A stretch of DNA of 64,000 bases from Aestuariimicrobium sp. p3-SID1156 (GTDB lineage Bacteria; Actinomycetota; Actinomycetes; Propionibacteriales; Propionibacteriaceae), in NCBI RefSeq assembly GCF_025144225.1, contig NZ_JALXXB010000010.1, positions 37,995 through 101,994 of the forward strand. Direction: 5' to 3'. The notes below the pieces were generated by a model, which ran no database searches, was not told the origin of the DNA, and saw only the letters and a program-made list of their open reading frames with translations. Below, piece by piece: positions 25,647 through 34,826 of the stretch. Both the position numbers and the translations under genes were made by a program. The number at the start of each line of letters is the position of its first letter. The first letter of the stretch is position 1.

Positions 25647-27473
25647 ATGTCTCGTCTGCGCACCCTGTCGCTCGCCCTATGGGCCGCCCTCCTGTCCATC
25701 AGCTGGACCGTGAGCGCCGCGGTGCCCGCCCACGCAGACGATGACGAGACGCCCAAGAGTTGGCGAATCACCCGCTATCACGTGACGGCAACCCCCAACA
25801 AGGAGAACGGCTCGACCGAGGTCATCGTCGACCTTGACTTCGACTTTTCACGGGACGCCGGTCACGGACCCTTCATCGTCCTGCCCACCCGTATGCGTTC
25901 GCCCAACCCCGACCAGTGGCGCATGCTCGACACCGACATCCAGGACGTGACCAGTTCTACCGGGGCCAACACCGAGCAGATGGTGAAGTCGGAGAGTGGC
26001 AACCTGGTCCTGCGCATCGGACGCAAGGGGACCAAGTTCACCGGCGTCCAGAACTACAAGGTCACCTACACCGTCCACGGGATCCTCTATCCGGACCACC
26101 CCGAGTCGAAGATGGACGAGTTCAACTGGAATGCGGTCGGCAACGGCTGGCAGGTCCCGATGAGCAACATCAAGGTCACCCTCAACAGCCCGGCCCTGCC
26201 GCGTAAGACGGCCTGCTTCTACGGCTCGAAGTTCACCAACACCTGCTCCGCCCCGGCTCCTGCCCGCAGCATGGTGTGGACCCTGGACCACCTCGGCAAG
26301 GAGCAGGGCCTCCAGGTGGTGGCCGGTTTCCCGGCCGGCACCTTCGAGAATGCCGACTTCCGCACCACGAAGCGCTACCACATGGGCAACATGTTCCCGG
26401 TCAACGCTCCCAGCGTCGGCGGCGCGGCGCTCGTCGGCGCAGCGAGTATCGGCGGTGTCCTCGCGATGAGCCGGCGGGGGCGCGACCGGGCCTGGGCCGG
26501 GCTCGCGCCGGGCATGGTCCCCCTCTCAGGGGACGCCCCCACAACCACACGGCGCAAGACCACCACTGCCGTCGCCTTCCGCCCGCCGAAGGGTGCCCGC
26601 CCCGGCGAGATCGGCACCCTCATCGACGAGAAGGCCGACCTCAAGGACGTCACCGCGACCATCGTCGACCTGTCCGTCCGCGGCCACCTGACCATGGAGC
26701 AGATCGACTCCAAGAACCAGCGACTCACCCTGACCGGACGCGCCCCCGACGAGCTGGCCCCCTACGAGAAGAACCTGGTGGAGGAACTCTTCGGTAGCGG
26801 TACCTCCATCACCACCAAGGACCTCAAGAGCAAGAGCCGCGGCAAGGCCCTGCCCAAGTGCCAGGAGGAGCTCTACGAGCGTGTGAGCACTCCGCCCCTG
26901 TCATGGTTCCGGTCGAACCCGAACACCACGCGCACACTCGCCGCCGTGGGAGGTGTCATGCTCACCCTGCTCGGAATCGGCCTGTGCATCGCCTTCGGCT
27001 TCCTCGGTTACGGGCTCATCCCCCTCGGGGTGGTCGCCGCAGGCGTCCTGCTGGCGGTCCTGAGTGGCACCTTCCCGGCCCGCACCCCGGCAGGGTCCGC
27101 GGTTCTGGCCGAAGCTGAGGGGTTCCGCCTCTACTTGACCACCGCCGAGGCCGACCAGATCAGGTTCGAGGAGGGCATCGACGTCTTCAGCCGCTACCTC
27201 CCCTACGCAATTGTCTTCGGGGTCGCCGAACGCTGGTCGAAGATCTTTGAGAAGCTCGCCGCCGAGGGGCGCTACACCCCCGACACCTCCTGGTACGTGG
27301 GCAACTACGGCTACGGCATGGGTTACGGCTTCGCATCCAGCTTCGACAGTTTCACCTCCTCCATGGAATCGGCCATCCAGGCGAGCACCGCGGCAGCCAA
27401 CTCCTCGTCCTCCGGCGGGTCCGGCTTCAGCGGCGGCGGTGGAGCAGGCGGAGGTGGTGGCGGCGGCTGGTGA
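25647..27473 (+). CDS. DUF2207 membrane protein with glycine-rich C-terminus
   Basis: Predicted surface-exposed membrane protein of unknown function. It has a signal peptide to about residue 30, then a beta-rich DUF2207 domain (about 35-245, with Cys pairs near 190-205). A membrane helix follows at about 252-272, a cytoplasmic segment, two more helices at about 428-473, and a late domain containing FRLYLTTAEADQIRFEEG. The tail is Gly/Ser-rich and ends in a Gly run plus Trp, as is typical of this family. 608 residues. ATG chosen because of the -10 seven nt upstream. Confidence 0.85.
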   Translation: MSRLRTLSLALWAALLSISWTVSAAVPAHADDDETPKSWRITRYHVTATPNKENGSTEVIVDLDFDFSRDAGHGPFIVLPTRMRSPNPDQWRMLDTDIQDVTSSTGANTEQMVKSESGNLVLRIGRKGTKFTGVQNYKVTYTVHGILYPDHPESKMDEFNWNAVGNGWQVPMSNIKVTLNSPALPRKTACFYGSKFTNTCSAPAPARSMVWTLDHLGKEQGLQVVAGFPAGTFENADFRTTKRYHMGNMFPVNAPSVGGAALVGAASIGGVLAMSRRGRDRAWAGLAPGMVPLSGDAPTTTRRKTTTAVAFRPPKGARPGEIGTLIDEKADLKDVTATIVDLSVRGHLTMEQIDSKNQRLTLTGRAPDELAPYEKNLVEELFGSGTSITTKDLKSKSRGKALPKCQEELYERVSTPPLSWFRSNPNTTRTLAAVGGVMLTLLGIGLCIAFGFLGYGLIPLGVVAAGVLLAVLSGTFPARTPAGSAVLAEAEGFRLYLTTAEADQIRFEEGIDVFSRYLPYAIVFGVAERWSKIFEKLAAEGRYTPDTSWYVGNYGYGMGYGFASSFDSFTSSMESAIQASTAAANSSSSGGSGFSGGGGAGGGGGGGW

Positions 27474-27504
27474 GCCGGTGTGGTGAGGATATGCGCACAC
27501 TCGC

Positions 27505-27510
27505 TACCCT
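27505..27510 (+). promoter_or_regulatory. Leaderless -10 for the P-loop kinase gene
   Basis: TACCCT ends 7 nt before ATG 27518. Confidence 0.5.
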
Positions 27511-27517
27511 CACTCCC

Positions 27518-28108
27518 ATGCGCACCCTCATCCTGGTCGCCGGCCCCTCGGGGAGCGGCAAGTCGCGGCTGTCTGGGCAGACCGACGTTCCCCAGGTCCA
27601 GCTCGACGACTTCTACTTCGATGATGACCATCCCGACCTCCCGGTGACCGAGCTCCCCGGGGGCACCCGCATCATCGACTGGGACGATCGGCGAAGCTGG
27701 AACCTCCAGGCAGCCGTCAGCGCCCTGGAGGAGATCTGCCGCACCGGGCGCGCCACCCTCCCCAGCTACGAGATCTCCAGCAATCGGGCCGTCGGCACCC
27801 ACGAGTTCGAGGTGGGGGACGCCACAGCGGTCATCGGGGAGGGCATTTTCGCGATCGACCTGCTGGAGCCCTGCCGAGCCGTGGGTCTCGACGTGGTCGC
27901 CATCTGGCTGGACCGCCCGCGTTGGTTCAACTTCGCCCGCCGCCTCCAGCGTGACCTGCGCCAACGGCGCAAGGCCCCGGGCGTCCTGGTGCGCCGCGGG
28001 TTGGCACTGGCCCGTCACGAGCCAGAACTCCGCCGCAGTGCCTTGGCGAGGGGGTTCACCCCCTACTCGATGCAGGACGCCGCTGCCGCGATCCGCCGCT
28101 TCGGCTGA
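27518..28108 (+). CDS. Uridine kinase-like P-loop kinase
   Basis: The 196-residue protein starts with a Walker A loop, LVAGPSGSGKSRLSG, followed by LDDFYFDDDHPDLP, the substrate-binding Asp region of the uridine kinase/PRK family, and DWDDRRSWN, which matches the DxP/DWDxPxSW segment. GEGIFAIDL is the Walker B region and RLQRDLRQRRK the arginine-rich lid. Phosphorylation of a nucleoside or similar small molecule is likely; the exact substrate is not shown. The next gene is convergent. The 123-bp gap after it contains only a weak CACCC/GGGTG hairpin. Confidence 0.83.
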   Translation: MRTLILVAGPSGSGKSRLSGQTDVPQVQLDDFYFDDDHPDLPVTELPGGTRIIDWDDRRSWNLQAAVSALEEICRTGRATLPSYEISSNRAVGTHEFEVGDATAVIGEGIFAIDLLEPCRAVGLDVVAIWLDRPRWFNFARRLQRDLRQRRKAPGVLVRRGLALARHEPELRRSALARGFTPYSMQDAAAAIRRFG

Positions 28109-28231
28109 CCGGCCGGGCCCCAGAGGCGGCTGGCACCCCACAGGGTGACGTCATCCACATGGTTTACGCCGCCACATGGTGCCTCTCCGACCTCCCGCCT
28201 AGCGTGGAAGGGAAAGGTGGTTCCGTGACTG

Positions 28232-29533
28232 CTACATCCTCCCAGGCGCCTGCTCCATGACCGCCTCGGGCAGCGGCGGAGCGGGAGGAAGCTGCACGGT
28301 GCGCTGGCTGGTGGCCACCAACTCGCTGACCGTGGCTCCCAGCCGGTCGGTGGTGGCTGTCATGGCCTGCTGGGCGGTCACGATCGCCCCGACCACCTGC
28401 TGGCGGGCCTGCTCGCCATAGCGCACCGCGTCCTCGATGGCGGTGGCCTGCACGTCCAGGGAGGCCGCCACGTCCAGGATCGTTTCGGGGCGCAGGGTCG
28501 GGGTCTGCATCTGGCGTGAGCTCTCCCCCACCGACCGCCCGGACGCCTGCGCGTAGGCGGACAGCACCTCGTTCGCACCGTCCGAGACCGCCTGCTGCAG
28601 ACCGGCCGCCTGCTGGGCCTGGAGGAGCAGCCCCCATTGCGCGATGGTGAGCTTCATGGTGGGGATGGTGAGGTTCACCAACAACGCCAGACGCTGCCCC
28701 AACCCGTAGTGCAGGGAACGAATGTTGCGGATCTGGGGGCTGGTCGACCAGGCCACGAAGAGCCGCTGCTGGAACTCGTTGATTCGGGTCTGCAGAGCCA
28801 TCATCAGGTCGGTGACGCGAGCCCGCTCCTCCTGCTTTCCCCGATGGTCGGGTAGGGAGGGATCGACGACAAGGGAATCGGCGTGGTCGCGTGCCTCCTC
28901 CAGCACGGCCTCCATCACCGCGATCACGCCCACCAACTGGCTGATGGCCGCCTCGTTGGCCTTGTAGAGCTCGTCGCAGAGCACCACAGTGCGCTTGAGC
29001 TCCATCTGTTTGCTGGACAGCTGTCCGGCGACCCGGTCCAACTGTTGCTCCACGGAACGGGCCTCCTCGAAGAGCATCTGCACAATGTCGCGGCCCCGGC
29101 GGAACACCCCGCGCACCGAGTCCATGAACCGGTCGAAGGTCTCGCGGACCCTGGGGTCGGCGGGGTCATAGTTGTGGCGGAAGGCCCGCATCCGGTCGTT
29201 GATCTGGTGCATGATCGCGGTCAGCTCCGGAATCCTCACCGGGCCCACCTCGGTGAAGATGCGGTTGACCTGAGCGTTCAGAGCGGCCAGGGCCTGGTCG
29301 CCGAAGGTGGCCAGCTTGTCGGTGTCGTCCAGCATCGCGGGGAACTGCTGCTTCGCGACCGTGCGTGCCTGCTGCTGCTGGGCAGGACTCAGCATCGCCA
29401 GGCAGGACAGCTCTGCGGAGCCAGCCCCCTGTGCGGCACGTTCGGCGAGCGCCGCGACTCCGCTCTCAGCGGCGCCTTCGGGCTGGGCGGGTGCGCCGGT
29501 GATGGCGCTGAAGTCGATCGACATCTCAGACAT
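28232..29533 (-). CDS. telA: TelA/KlaA/YaaN family toxic-anion resistance protein
   Basis: Cytoplasmic, almost wholly alpha-helical 433-residue protein of the TelA family, linked to tellurite and other stress resistance but with unknown biochemistry. Recognisable blocks: NDRMRAFRHNYDPADPRVR, VFRRGRDIVQMLFEEA, LSSKQMELKRTVVLCDELY, FVAWSTSPQIRNIRSLHYG and LVNLTIPTMKLTIAQW. The ATG has GGAGG 6 nt upstream. It is the last gene of a four-gene operon, 32 nt after the membrane-anchored solute-binding protein. In Bacillus the homologue yaaN lies beside xpaC, and an XpaC-like gene is present here too. Confidence 0.93.
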   Translation of the reverse strand: MSEMSIDFSAITGAPAQPEGAAESGVAALAERAAQGAGSAELSCLAMLSPAQQQQARTVAKQQFPAMLDDTDKLATFGDQALAALNAQVNRIFTEVGPVRIPELTAIMHQINDRMRAFRHNYDPADPRVRETFDRFMDSVRGVFRRGRDIVQMLFEEARSVEQQLDRVAGQLSSKQMELKRTVVLCDELYKANEAAISQLVGVIAVMEAVLEEARDHADSLVVDPSLPDHRGKQEERARVTDLMMALQTRINEFQQRLFVAWSTSPQIRNIRSLHYGLGQRLALLVNLTIPTMKLTIAQWGLLLQAQQAAGLQQAVSDGANEVLSAYAQASGRSVGESSRQMQTPTLRPETILDVAASLDVQATAIEDAVRYGEQARQQVVGAIVTAQQAMTATTDRLGATVSELVATSQRTVQLPPAPPLPEAVMEQAPGRM

Positions 29534-29565
29534 GGGATCCTCCAGGAGACATGGCGGTCAGGGGG

Positions 29566-30708
29566 TCAGGAGCATTTGGCGGCGTTGTCGAGACAATCGA
29601 TCATCGCCAGGGTGACCTCGGAGTTCGGGGCGGGGATGGTGCGGACTCGCTTGGACAGCTTCATCCCCTCGAATGCCGTCAGGTCGTTCAGGCCGGCGTT
29701 GACCGCCGAGCGAAAGCCGTAGCGACTCCAGGCGATCTTCTGGACCTCGATGTCCTGAACGGCCTGGATCAGGCGGGCGCCGTCGGCGTCAAGGGCGAGC
29801 ACCGGGTGGTCGGAGTAGATGGTGGGGCTCGGGTAGAGCATCGTGACGTCCTTGGTCAGGCTCGCGTCCTTGCCGGACTTGATCCACTGCTGCAGCAGCT
29901 GGTTCTCATAGCCCGCGTAGAGGGGCGCGGAGTACTCCCCGCCCTGGGTGAGCCATTGCCGAAAGCCGTCATCTGAACTGGCCGCCTGCAGCCCGGAGGT
30001 TTCGTAGAGCCGTCGCATGGTCGGGAGCGCTTTGCGGGCCTCAGCCAGAGTGGGCGGGTTGGCAGCATCCTCGGTGGCGATGACGGTCAGCTGCAGCTGG
30101 GCCATGGTGAAGCCGGAGTTCGACGTACGCGCGTCGGTGCTGCGGATCCGGATTGGCCCGGCCAGGTCACCGGCCTTGAGTGACTGCCAGGTCGTGTTCT
30201 TCAGGACGTTCTCGACCAGCAGCTTCTTGATGTCGAGGGTCTGGACGCCCCCGGCCTCGGTGACCAGTCCAGCCTTCGTCAGCGCACCGGTCGCCTGGGG
30301 GCCGGAATAGACCACCTCGGGCGACTGCAGCACATTCGCCGCCCGGTAGCCGGGGAATGCCCCCTTGTGCCTGGACTCGAAGACGCTGCGCGCCGATTCC
30401 GAGGAGGGCCACAGGCAGTTGAAGCCCTTGGCCCTGATGTCCTCACTCGACATCAGCACCTGCTTGTAGGAGCCCATCGGGACGAAGTTCACCCTCAGCC
30501 CGAACTTCTCGTCGAGCAGCTTGACCACCTCGGGGTCGGCCATGAGTTCGGTCTTCTCCGAGCCCCCAGCGCAGGTGATGGTGGTCTTTTTCGGCGGCTC
30601 CGGCTTTTTGGCTGCCGGGTCATTCTTCGCCCACAGGTAGAGCGCACCACCCAGGACGAGCACCAGGACCAGGACGACCAGACCGATCAGCGACTTGGCA
30701 TTCTTCAT
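29566..30708 (-). CDS. Membrane-anchored solute-binding-like protein of the TelA operon
   Basis: The 380-residue protein has an uncleaved-looking N-terminal helix (about 7-27), a Lys/Pro linker and a type 2 periplasmic-binding-protein fold. Features: TITCAGGSEKTEL (first strand), LWPSSESARSVF, RIRSTDARTSNSGFTM and YENQLLQQW, ending with a Cys pair (ALAMIDCLDNAAKC-like). There is no transporter gene nearby. Shared motifs (SNSG, a YExx...YP block) show homology to the solute-binding half of the vWA lipoprotein in the same operon. Its start overlaps the XpaC-like stop (ATGA), with CTGGAG as ribosome site. Likely an extracytoplasmic ligand sensor; ligand unknown. Confidence 0.75.
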   Translation of the reverse strand: MKNAKSLIGLVVLVLVLVLGGALYLWAKNDPAAKKPEPPKKTTITCAGGSEKTELMADPEVVKLLDEKFGLRVNFVPMGSYKQVLMSSEDIRAKGFNCLWPSSESARSVFESRHKGAFPGYRAANVLQSPEVVYSGPQATGALTKAGLVTEAGGVQTLDIKKLLVENVLKNTTWQSLKAGDLAGPIRIRSTDARTSNSGFTMAQLQLTVIATEDAANPPTLAEARKALPTMRRLYETSGLQAASSDDGFRQWLTQGGEYSAPLYAGYENQLLQQWIKSGKDASLTKDVTMLYPSPTIYSDHPVLALDADGARLIQAVQDIEVQKIAWSRYGFRSAVNAGLNDLTAFEGMKLSKRVRTIPAPNSEVTLAMIDCLDNAAKCS

Positions 30709-31319
30709 TGCTGCTCCAGTTTCGGCATCTCGGGTGGGGCGACGGTGGCCAGGTGTGACTGGTAGGTGGCCACGTCGCCCTGGTTGACGAGACGAATGTT
30801 GTCCAGGGTGAAGTCGACGAAACGCTTGACGGCCTGCTCACCGGCCACCAACTGCTGGTCGGCGCGCTCATAGAAGGCCGGGTGCGCCTCGATGTCCGCA
30901 TAGGTGGCCACCACCCCACGCAGGCTGGTGAGGTGTTCCCTCAACTGGCTGGCTGAGGAGTACAGCGAGGTGGGCGAGGTGCGTTCCACCCGGCGCAGCA
31001 GTTCGGGCACCACCTGGGCGACCCGGTCCACCTGGGCGCGCAGGCTCGGGGAGCCCACCTCGCGGGCAGCCTTGCGAATCTGTTCCACCAGCCCCAGGCA
31101 CTCGCCGACCAGCTCGCGGGAGTCCTCCCGGTAGGTCTCATCGGTGATCTGTGCCGGGGTGCGAGCGAGCGCCAGGCGGGTCCCGAAGGCGGCCAGCAGC
31201 GCCAGCACCGCCGGACCGGCCAGTCTGATCACGTCGGTGGCCCCGTTCAGGGCTGCGAACATCATCACGAAGACGATGACCGCAGCCACCGCAGCCCAGA
31301 GGGTGGAGTTCTTCCTCAC
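30705..31319 (-). CDS. XpaC-like membrane protein of the TelA operon
   Basis: The 204-residue protein has two adjacent N-terminal membrane helices (about 8-25 and 31-48), then a long charged helical cytoplasmic part with LVGECLGLVEQIRKAAREV and LRAQVDRVAQVVPELLRRVE. This topology and length match XpaC (5-bromo-4-chloroindolyl phosphate hydrolysis protein), the usual partner of TelA. Sequence similarity is weak by eye, so the assignment leans on topology and context. The GTG start overlaps the upstream vWA gene by GTGA, and the stop overlaps the downstream start by ATGA. It could physically connect exported sensors to cytoplasmic TelA. Confidence 0.65.
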   Translation of the reverse strand: MRKNSTLWAAVAAVIVFVMMFAALNGATDVIRLAGPAVLALLAAFGTRLALARTPAQITDETYREDSRELVGECLGLVEQIRKAAREVGSPSLRAQVDRVAQVVPELLRRVERTSPTSLYSSASQLREHLTSLRGVVATYADIEAHPAFYERADQQLVAGEQAVKRFVDFTLDNIRLVNQGDVATYQSHLATVAPPEMPKLEQQ

Positions 31320-32959
31320 TTGTAACCGGCCGCTTCCCGCAGGGCCTGGACCATGTCATCCTTCTGCACGAACGAGCCGCCGGTCTCCTTCGCGATCTCC
31401 TCCAGCTGTCCCGGGTCGGCGCCCTCGCCGAAGGCGATGCTGATCACCGGCGCGCCGAGCGATGTGACCGTGGACAGCGCCCGGGAGCGATGGCGGTCCC
31501 CGGACTTGCCATCAGACATCACCACGATGAGCTTCTTCAGCGTCCTCGGGCTGGAAGCCAGCTCCTGGGCGGCCCGCTCCAGGCAGGAGTACATGTCGGT
31601 GCCACCGCCGGGTTCATGGGCCACGATCTTCTCGCGCAGGCCGAGCAGATCTTTGTCCTGATTGCCCTTGACCGACCAGGGCCCGGCGGCGATACCGCCA
31701 TTGAACACGGCCACCCCGGTGAGGTCCTCCGGCCCGGTCTGCAACAGGTTCCGTCGCGCCTGAACCGGGTCGAACAGGGCCCCAGCAGCCTCCTCGACCC
31801 CATTCCAGCCGTTGTTCTCCTTCATGGATCCCGAGCCGTCCAGGCAGTAGAAGATGTGCACCGGCTTCCGGAAACGCGTGTGGTACATGTCCAGGGCCTG
31901 CTCGATCACGGGGCCCGCCGGATAGGTGACCCCCTGTTCGCGCAGGTTGGCCTTGATCCCCCAGTCCGGGTTGAAGACCGAAGTGTCGGGATTGCTCAGG
32001 CTGAGCCCCACGCCACCAGCCGGTCGACGACCCAGGGACAGCAGCTTGGCGCGGGCCTCCTGGTCGGAGAGCAGGTAGCTTTGCAGCTTGGTGAAGATCT
32101 CCTTCTTGGCCCCAACCTGTTCCTGGCCGTGGTCGGAGAAGCCCAGCGGTGCGTCCGAGATCGCCATCGCCCCGCGCGGGTAGACCACATAGAGCGGATC
32201 GCGGCCCTGGTCGACCAGTTCCTTGTTCTTCTCGATGACCAGGTCCTCGTAGGTGAACATGGTCTGGCAGATGTCAGCGTTCTCCAGGCACTGGTCCATC
32301 ATGGTGCCGGTCGAGGGCGGGGTCCGATCGATGGAGCGGATGAAGGTCTGCATCCCTGTGACGACCTTGTCGCTGTTCAGCTGCTGCTGGGTCAGCGCCT
32401 GCCCCGGCGGGTTCCCGGCGAAGTGGTTCAAGAAGCTGAACAATGTGGTCGCACCGGAATTGGACTGGGTCGGGTTGGTCGCCCACGTGGTGACCGTCTT
32501 CTTCTCCACCGAGGTGATGATCTCGGCGGCGGTCACATCGCGACCGACCATGCCGAGTTTCTCCATCACCGGCTTGAACCCGGCGTAGACGACCGGGGTC
32601 AGGAACATCGGCTTCACCTGGGTGAGCTGCCCGTCGCTGTTCCCCAGCTGGCTGAACACGCTGGACGCGAACCAGTAGGCGTCGTGGTCGGTCGACTTGT
32701 TCTGCACCAGCCGCGCCTGGTCCACCGAGCCGAGCAGCTTCCACGTGCAGTGGTAGCCCTGCTGGTCACACCAGGGAGCAACCACTTGTTCCAGCACCGA
32801 GCGCTGCTCGGACCCGGCGACGATGCTCAGGGTTGTGGCTGGGTCAGTCTTCCCACCGCCCTGGCCACCACCCCCGCCGCCGGTGCACGCGGAGAGCACC
32901 AGCAGCAGGGCGAGGAGCGCCGCACCGGCGCGGAATCGTGGCCAGCGGGCAACCTTCAT
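31316..32959 (-). CDS. Lipoprotein with solute-binding domain fused to von Willebrand A domain
   Basis: First gene of the TelA operon. Signal peptide with lipobox LSAC (Cys25) and a Gly-rich linker; a type 2 solute-binding domain at about 40-340 (TLSIVAGSEQRSVLEQV, DAYWFASSVFSQLG, NPTQSNSGATTLFSF, LYVVYPRGAMAISDAP); then a vWA domain at about 365-545. The metal site is DGSGSM (near residue 373), with a later VVMSDGKSG supplying the second Asp. So the ligand-binding and metal-dependent adhesion parts are both outside the membrane. A TACAAC hexamer lies 6 nt before the ATG. 547 residues. The architecture is seen in some actinobacteria, but no function is established. Confidence 0.88.
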   Translation of the reverse strand: MKVARWPRFRAGAALLALLLVLSACTGGGGGGQGGGKTDPATTLSIVAGSEQRSVLEQVVAPWCDQQGYHCTWKLLGSVDQARLVQNKSTDHDAYWFASSVFSQLGNSDGQLTQVKPMFLTPVVYAGFKPVMEKLGMVGRDVTAAEIITSVEKKTVTTWATNPTQSNSGATTLFSFLNHFAGNPPGQALTQQQLNSDKVVTGMQTFIRSIDRTPPSTGTMMDQCLENADICQTMFTYEDLVIEKNKELVDQGRDPLYVVYPRGAMAISDAPLGFSDHGQEQVGAKKEIFTKLQSYLLSDQEARAKLLSLGRRPAGGVGLSLSNPDTSVFNPDWGIKANLREQGVTYPAGPVIEQALDMYHTRFRKPVHIFYCLDGSGSMKENNGWNGVEEAAGALFDPVQARRNLLQTGPEDLTGVAVFNGGIAAGPWSVKGNQDKDLLGLREKIVAHEPGGGTDMYSCLERAAQELASSPRTLKKLIVVMSDGKSGDRHRSRALSTVTSLGAPVISIAFGEGADPGQLEEIAKETGGSFVQKDDMVQALREAAGYK

Positions 32960-33019
32960 ACCTCAGTTGTAGCCGATCGCAGTGTCATTCTGGTGAACGG
33001 CCACCGCGTGCGGCAGGGC

Positions 33020-34813
33020 TCAGGCGATCGGCGTGATGGGAGCCCACTCCGGGCCGGTCTCGGCGAGCTTCTCGTCCAGCTTGGCGAACAGCGGGCTGGG
33101 CTTGGCCAGAGGACGCCCAACCTCGATCGGGGTGGAGGTCCACTTCCCGAGTTCAGTCGTGTAGTCCCCGCGCAGCACCGTGTAGGTTGACTCGCCCTCA
33201 CTGACCTCCTCCAGCTGCGGCATGGCCGCCCAGGTGCCCTGGCCGCCGAGGGCCTCGAAGATCTTCTGTGAGGCGTGCGGCAGGAAGGGGGTGAGCAGGG
33301 TGTTGCAGTCCTGGACCACCTGCAGCGCCACGTGCAGCACGGTCTCGCGGCGGGCCGGGTTGTCCTTCAGCTTCCACGGCTCGGTGTCGGAGAGGTACTT
33401 GTTGGCCAGCGAGACGATCCGCATCGCTTCGGTGATGGCGGCCTTGAACTTGCACTGCTCCAGCAGCTCGCCGACGGTGGTGAAGGCTCCTGCCGAGGCG
33501 TCGAGCAGCTCGCGGTCGATGTCCTCCAGCTCGTTCGCCGCCGGGATCGCACCGACATTCTTGTGCGCCATCGAGATGGAGCGATTGACCAGGTTTCCCC
33601 ACTCGTTGGCGAGCTCGAAGTTGGTGCGGCGAACGAACTCCTCCCAGGTGAAGTCGGTGTCCTGGTTCTCCGGGCCGGCGACCGCGATGAAGTAGCGCAG
33701 GGCGTCGGGGCCGAACTCGCGCAGGAAGTCACCCACGAAGATGGAGGCACCGCGGGAGCTGGCGACCTTTGACCCGCGCATGGTGAGGAACTCAGAAGAC
33801 ACGATCTCGGTGGGCAGGTCCAGGCGTCCCAGCAGAGGGCTCAGCTCACCGCCCTTGGAGCCTTCACCGTTGACGCCGAGCAGGATGCCGGGCCAGATGA
33901 CGGAGTGGAAGACGATGTTGTCCTTGCCCATGAAGTAGTAGCTGCGGGCGCGCTCCTCGTGCCAGAAGTCCTTCCAGGCGTCAGGGTTGCCCGAGCGGCG
34001 GGCCCATTCGATGGAGGCCGACAGGTAACCGATCACGGCGTCGAACCAGACGTAGATGCGCTTCATCTGGTTGTCCTCCCAGCCCTCCACGGGGATGGGG
34101 ATGCCCCAGTCGAGGTCGCGGGTGATTGCGCGGGGGCGCAGCTCCTTGAGCAGGTTGTGGCTGAACGCCAGCACATTGGGACGCCAGTCGGTGCGGTCGT
34201 TGAGCCAGGTCTCCAGCTGCTGCGCCAGGGCGGGCAGGTCGAGGAAGAAGTGCTCGTTCTCGCGGAACTCGGGGGTTTCACCGTTGATGCGTGAGCGCGG
34301 GTTCTTCAGGTCGATCGGGTCGAGCTGGCGGCCGCAGTTGTCGCACTGGTCGCCGCGGGCACCCTCGTAGCCGCAGTGGGGGCAGGTGCCCTCAATGAAG
34401 CGGTCCGGCAGCGTCCGGCCGGTCGAGGGCGAGATGGCGCCCATCTGGGTCTTGCTCACGATGTAGCCGTTGCGGTGCAGGGTGCGGAAAACCTCCTGCA
34501 CGACCTCGCGGTGGTTGGCGGTGGTGGTGCGGGTGTAGAGGTCGTAGGACAGGCCCAGCCCCTGCAGGTCGTGGCAGATGATGGTGTGGTACTTGTCTGC
34601 CGTCTGTGCTGCGGTCAGACCCTCCTGGTCGGCCTTCACCTGGATGGCGGTGCCGTGCTCGTCGGAGCCGGAGATCATCAGGACCCGGTGACCCGACATG
34701 CGCATGAAGCGACTGAACACGTCGGAGGGGACACCGAATCCGGAGACATGGCCGATGTGTCGGGGACCGTTGGCATACGGCCACGCGACGGCGGCGAGAA
34801 CGTTGGCACACAT
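33020..34813 (-). CDS. metG: Methionyl-tRNA synthetase
   Basis: Charges tRNA-Met. Class I motifs: [16 protein letters not shown] (HIGH), a zinc-type knuckle [18 protein letters not shown], and KVASSRG in the KMSKS position, where the second Lys is Ser as in the KFSTSRG subgroup. The anticodon-binding domain contains NLVNRSISM and [12 protein letters not shown]. There is no C-terminal Arc1p-like domain; 597 residues. ATG 34813 ([16 protein letters not shown]) is preferred because TAGGAT lies 7 nt upstream and conserved sequence starts at once; the frame is open to 35125. Stop is 60 nt before the TelA operon. Confidence 0.95.
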   Translation of the reverse strand: MCANVLAAVAWPYANGPRHIGHVSGFGVPSDVFSRFMRMSGHRVLMISGSDEHGTAIQVKADQEGLTAAQTADKYHTIICHDLQGLGLSYDLYTRTTTANHREVVQEVFRTLHRNGYIVSKTQMGAISPSTGRTLPDRFIEGTCPHCGYEGARGDQCDNCGRQLDPIDLKNPRSRINGETPEFRENEHFFLDLPALAQQLETWLNDRTDWRPNVLAFSHNLLKELRPRAITRDLDWGIPIPVEGWEDNQMKRIYVWFDAVIGYLSASIEWARRSGNPDAWKDFWHEERARSYYFMGKDNIVFHSVIWPGILLGVNGEGSKGGELSPLLGRLDLPTEIVSSEFLTMRGSKVASSRGASIFVGDFLREFGPDALRYFIAVAGPENQDTDFTWEEFVRRTNFELANEWGNLVNRSISMAHKNVGAIPAANELEDIDRELLDASAGAFTTVGELLEQCKFKAAITEAMRIVSLANKYLSDTEPWKLKDNPARRETVLHVALQVVQDCNTLLTPFLPHASQKIFEALGGQGTWAAMPQLEEVSEGESTYTVLRGDYTTELGKWTSTPIEVGRPLAKPSPLFAKLDEKLAETGPEWAPITPIA

Positions 34814-34820
34814 GCGCTCA

Positions 34821-34826
34821 ATCCTA
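34821..34826 (-). promoter_or_regulatory. Leaderless -10 for metG
   Basis: TAGGAT on the minus strand ends 7 nt before ATG 34813 and overlaps the stop codon of the upstream binding-protein gene, so metG has its own promoter. Confidence 0.5.

Noticed and set aside
28109..28231. Small RNA or terminator between the P-loop kinase and telA genes
   Set aside because: Only a 5-bp CACCC/GGGTG stem is visible; no T-tract or promoter.
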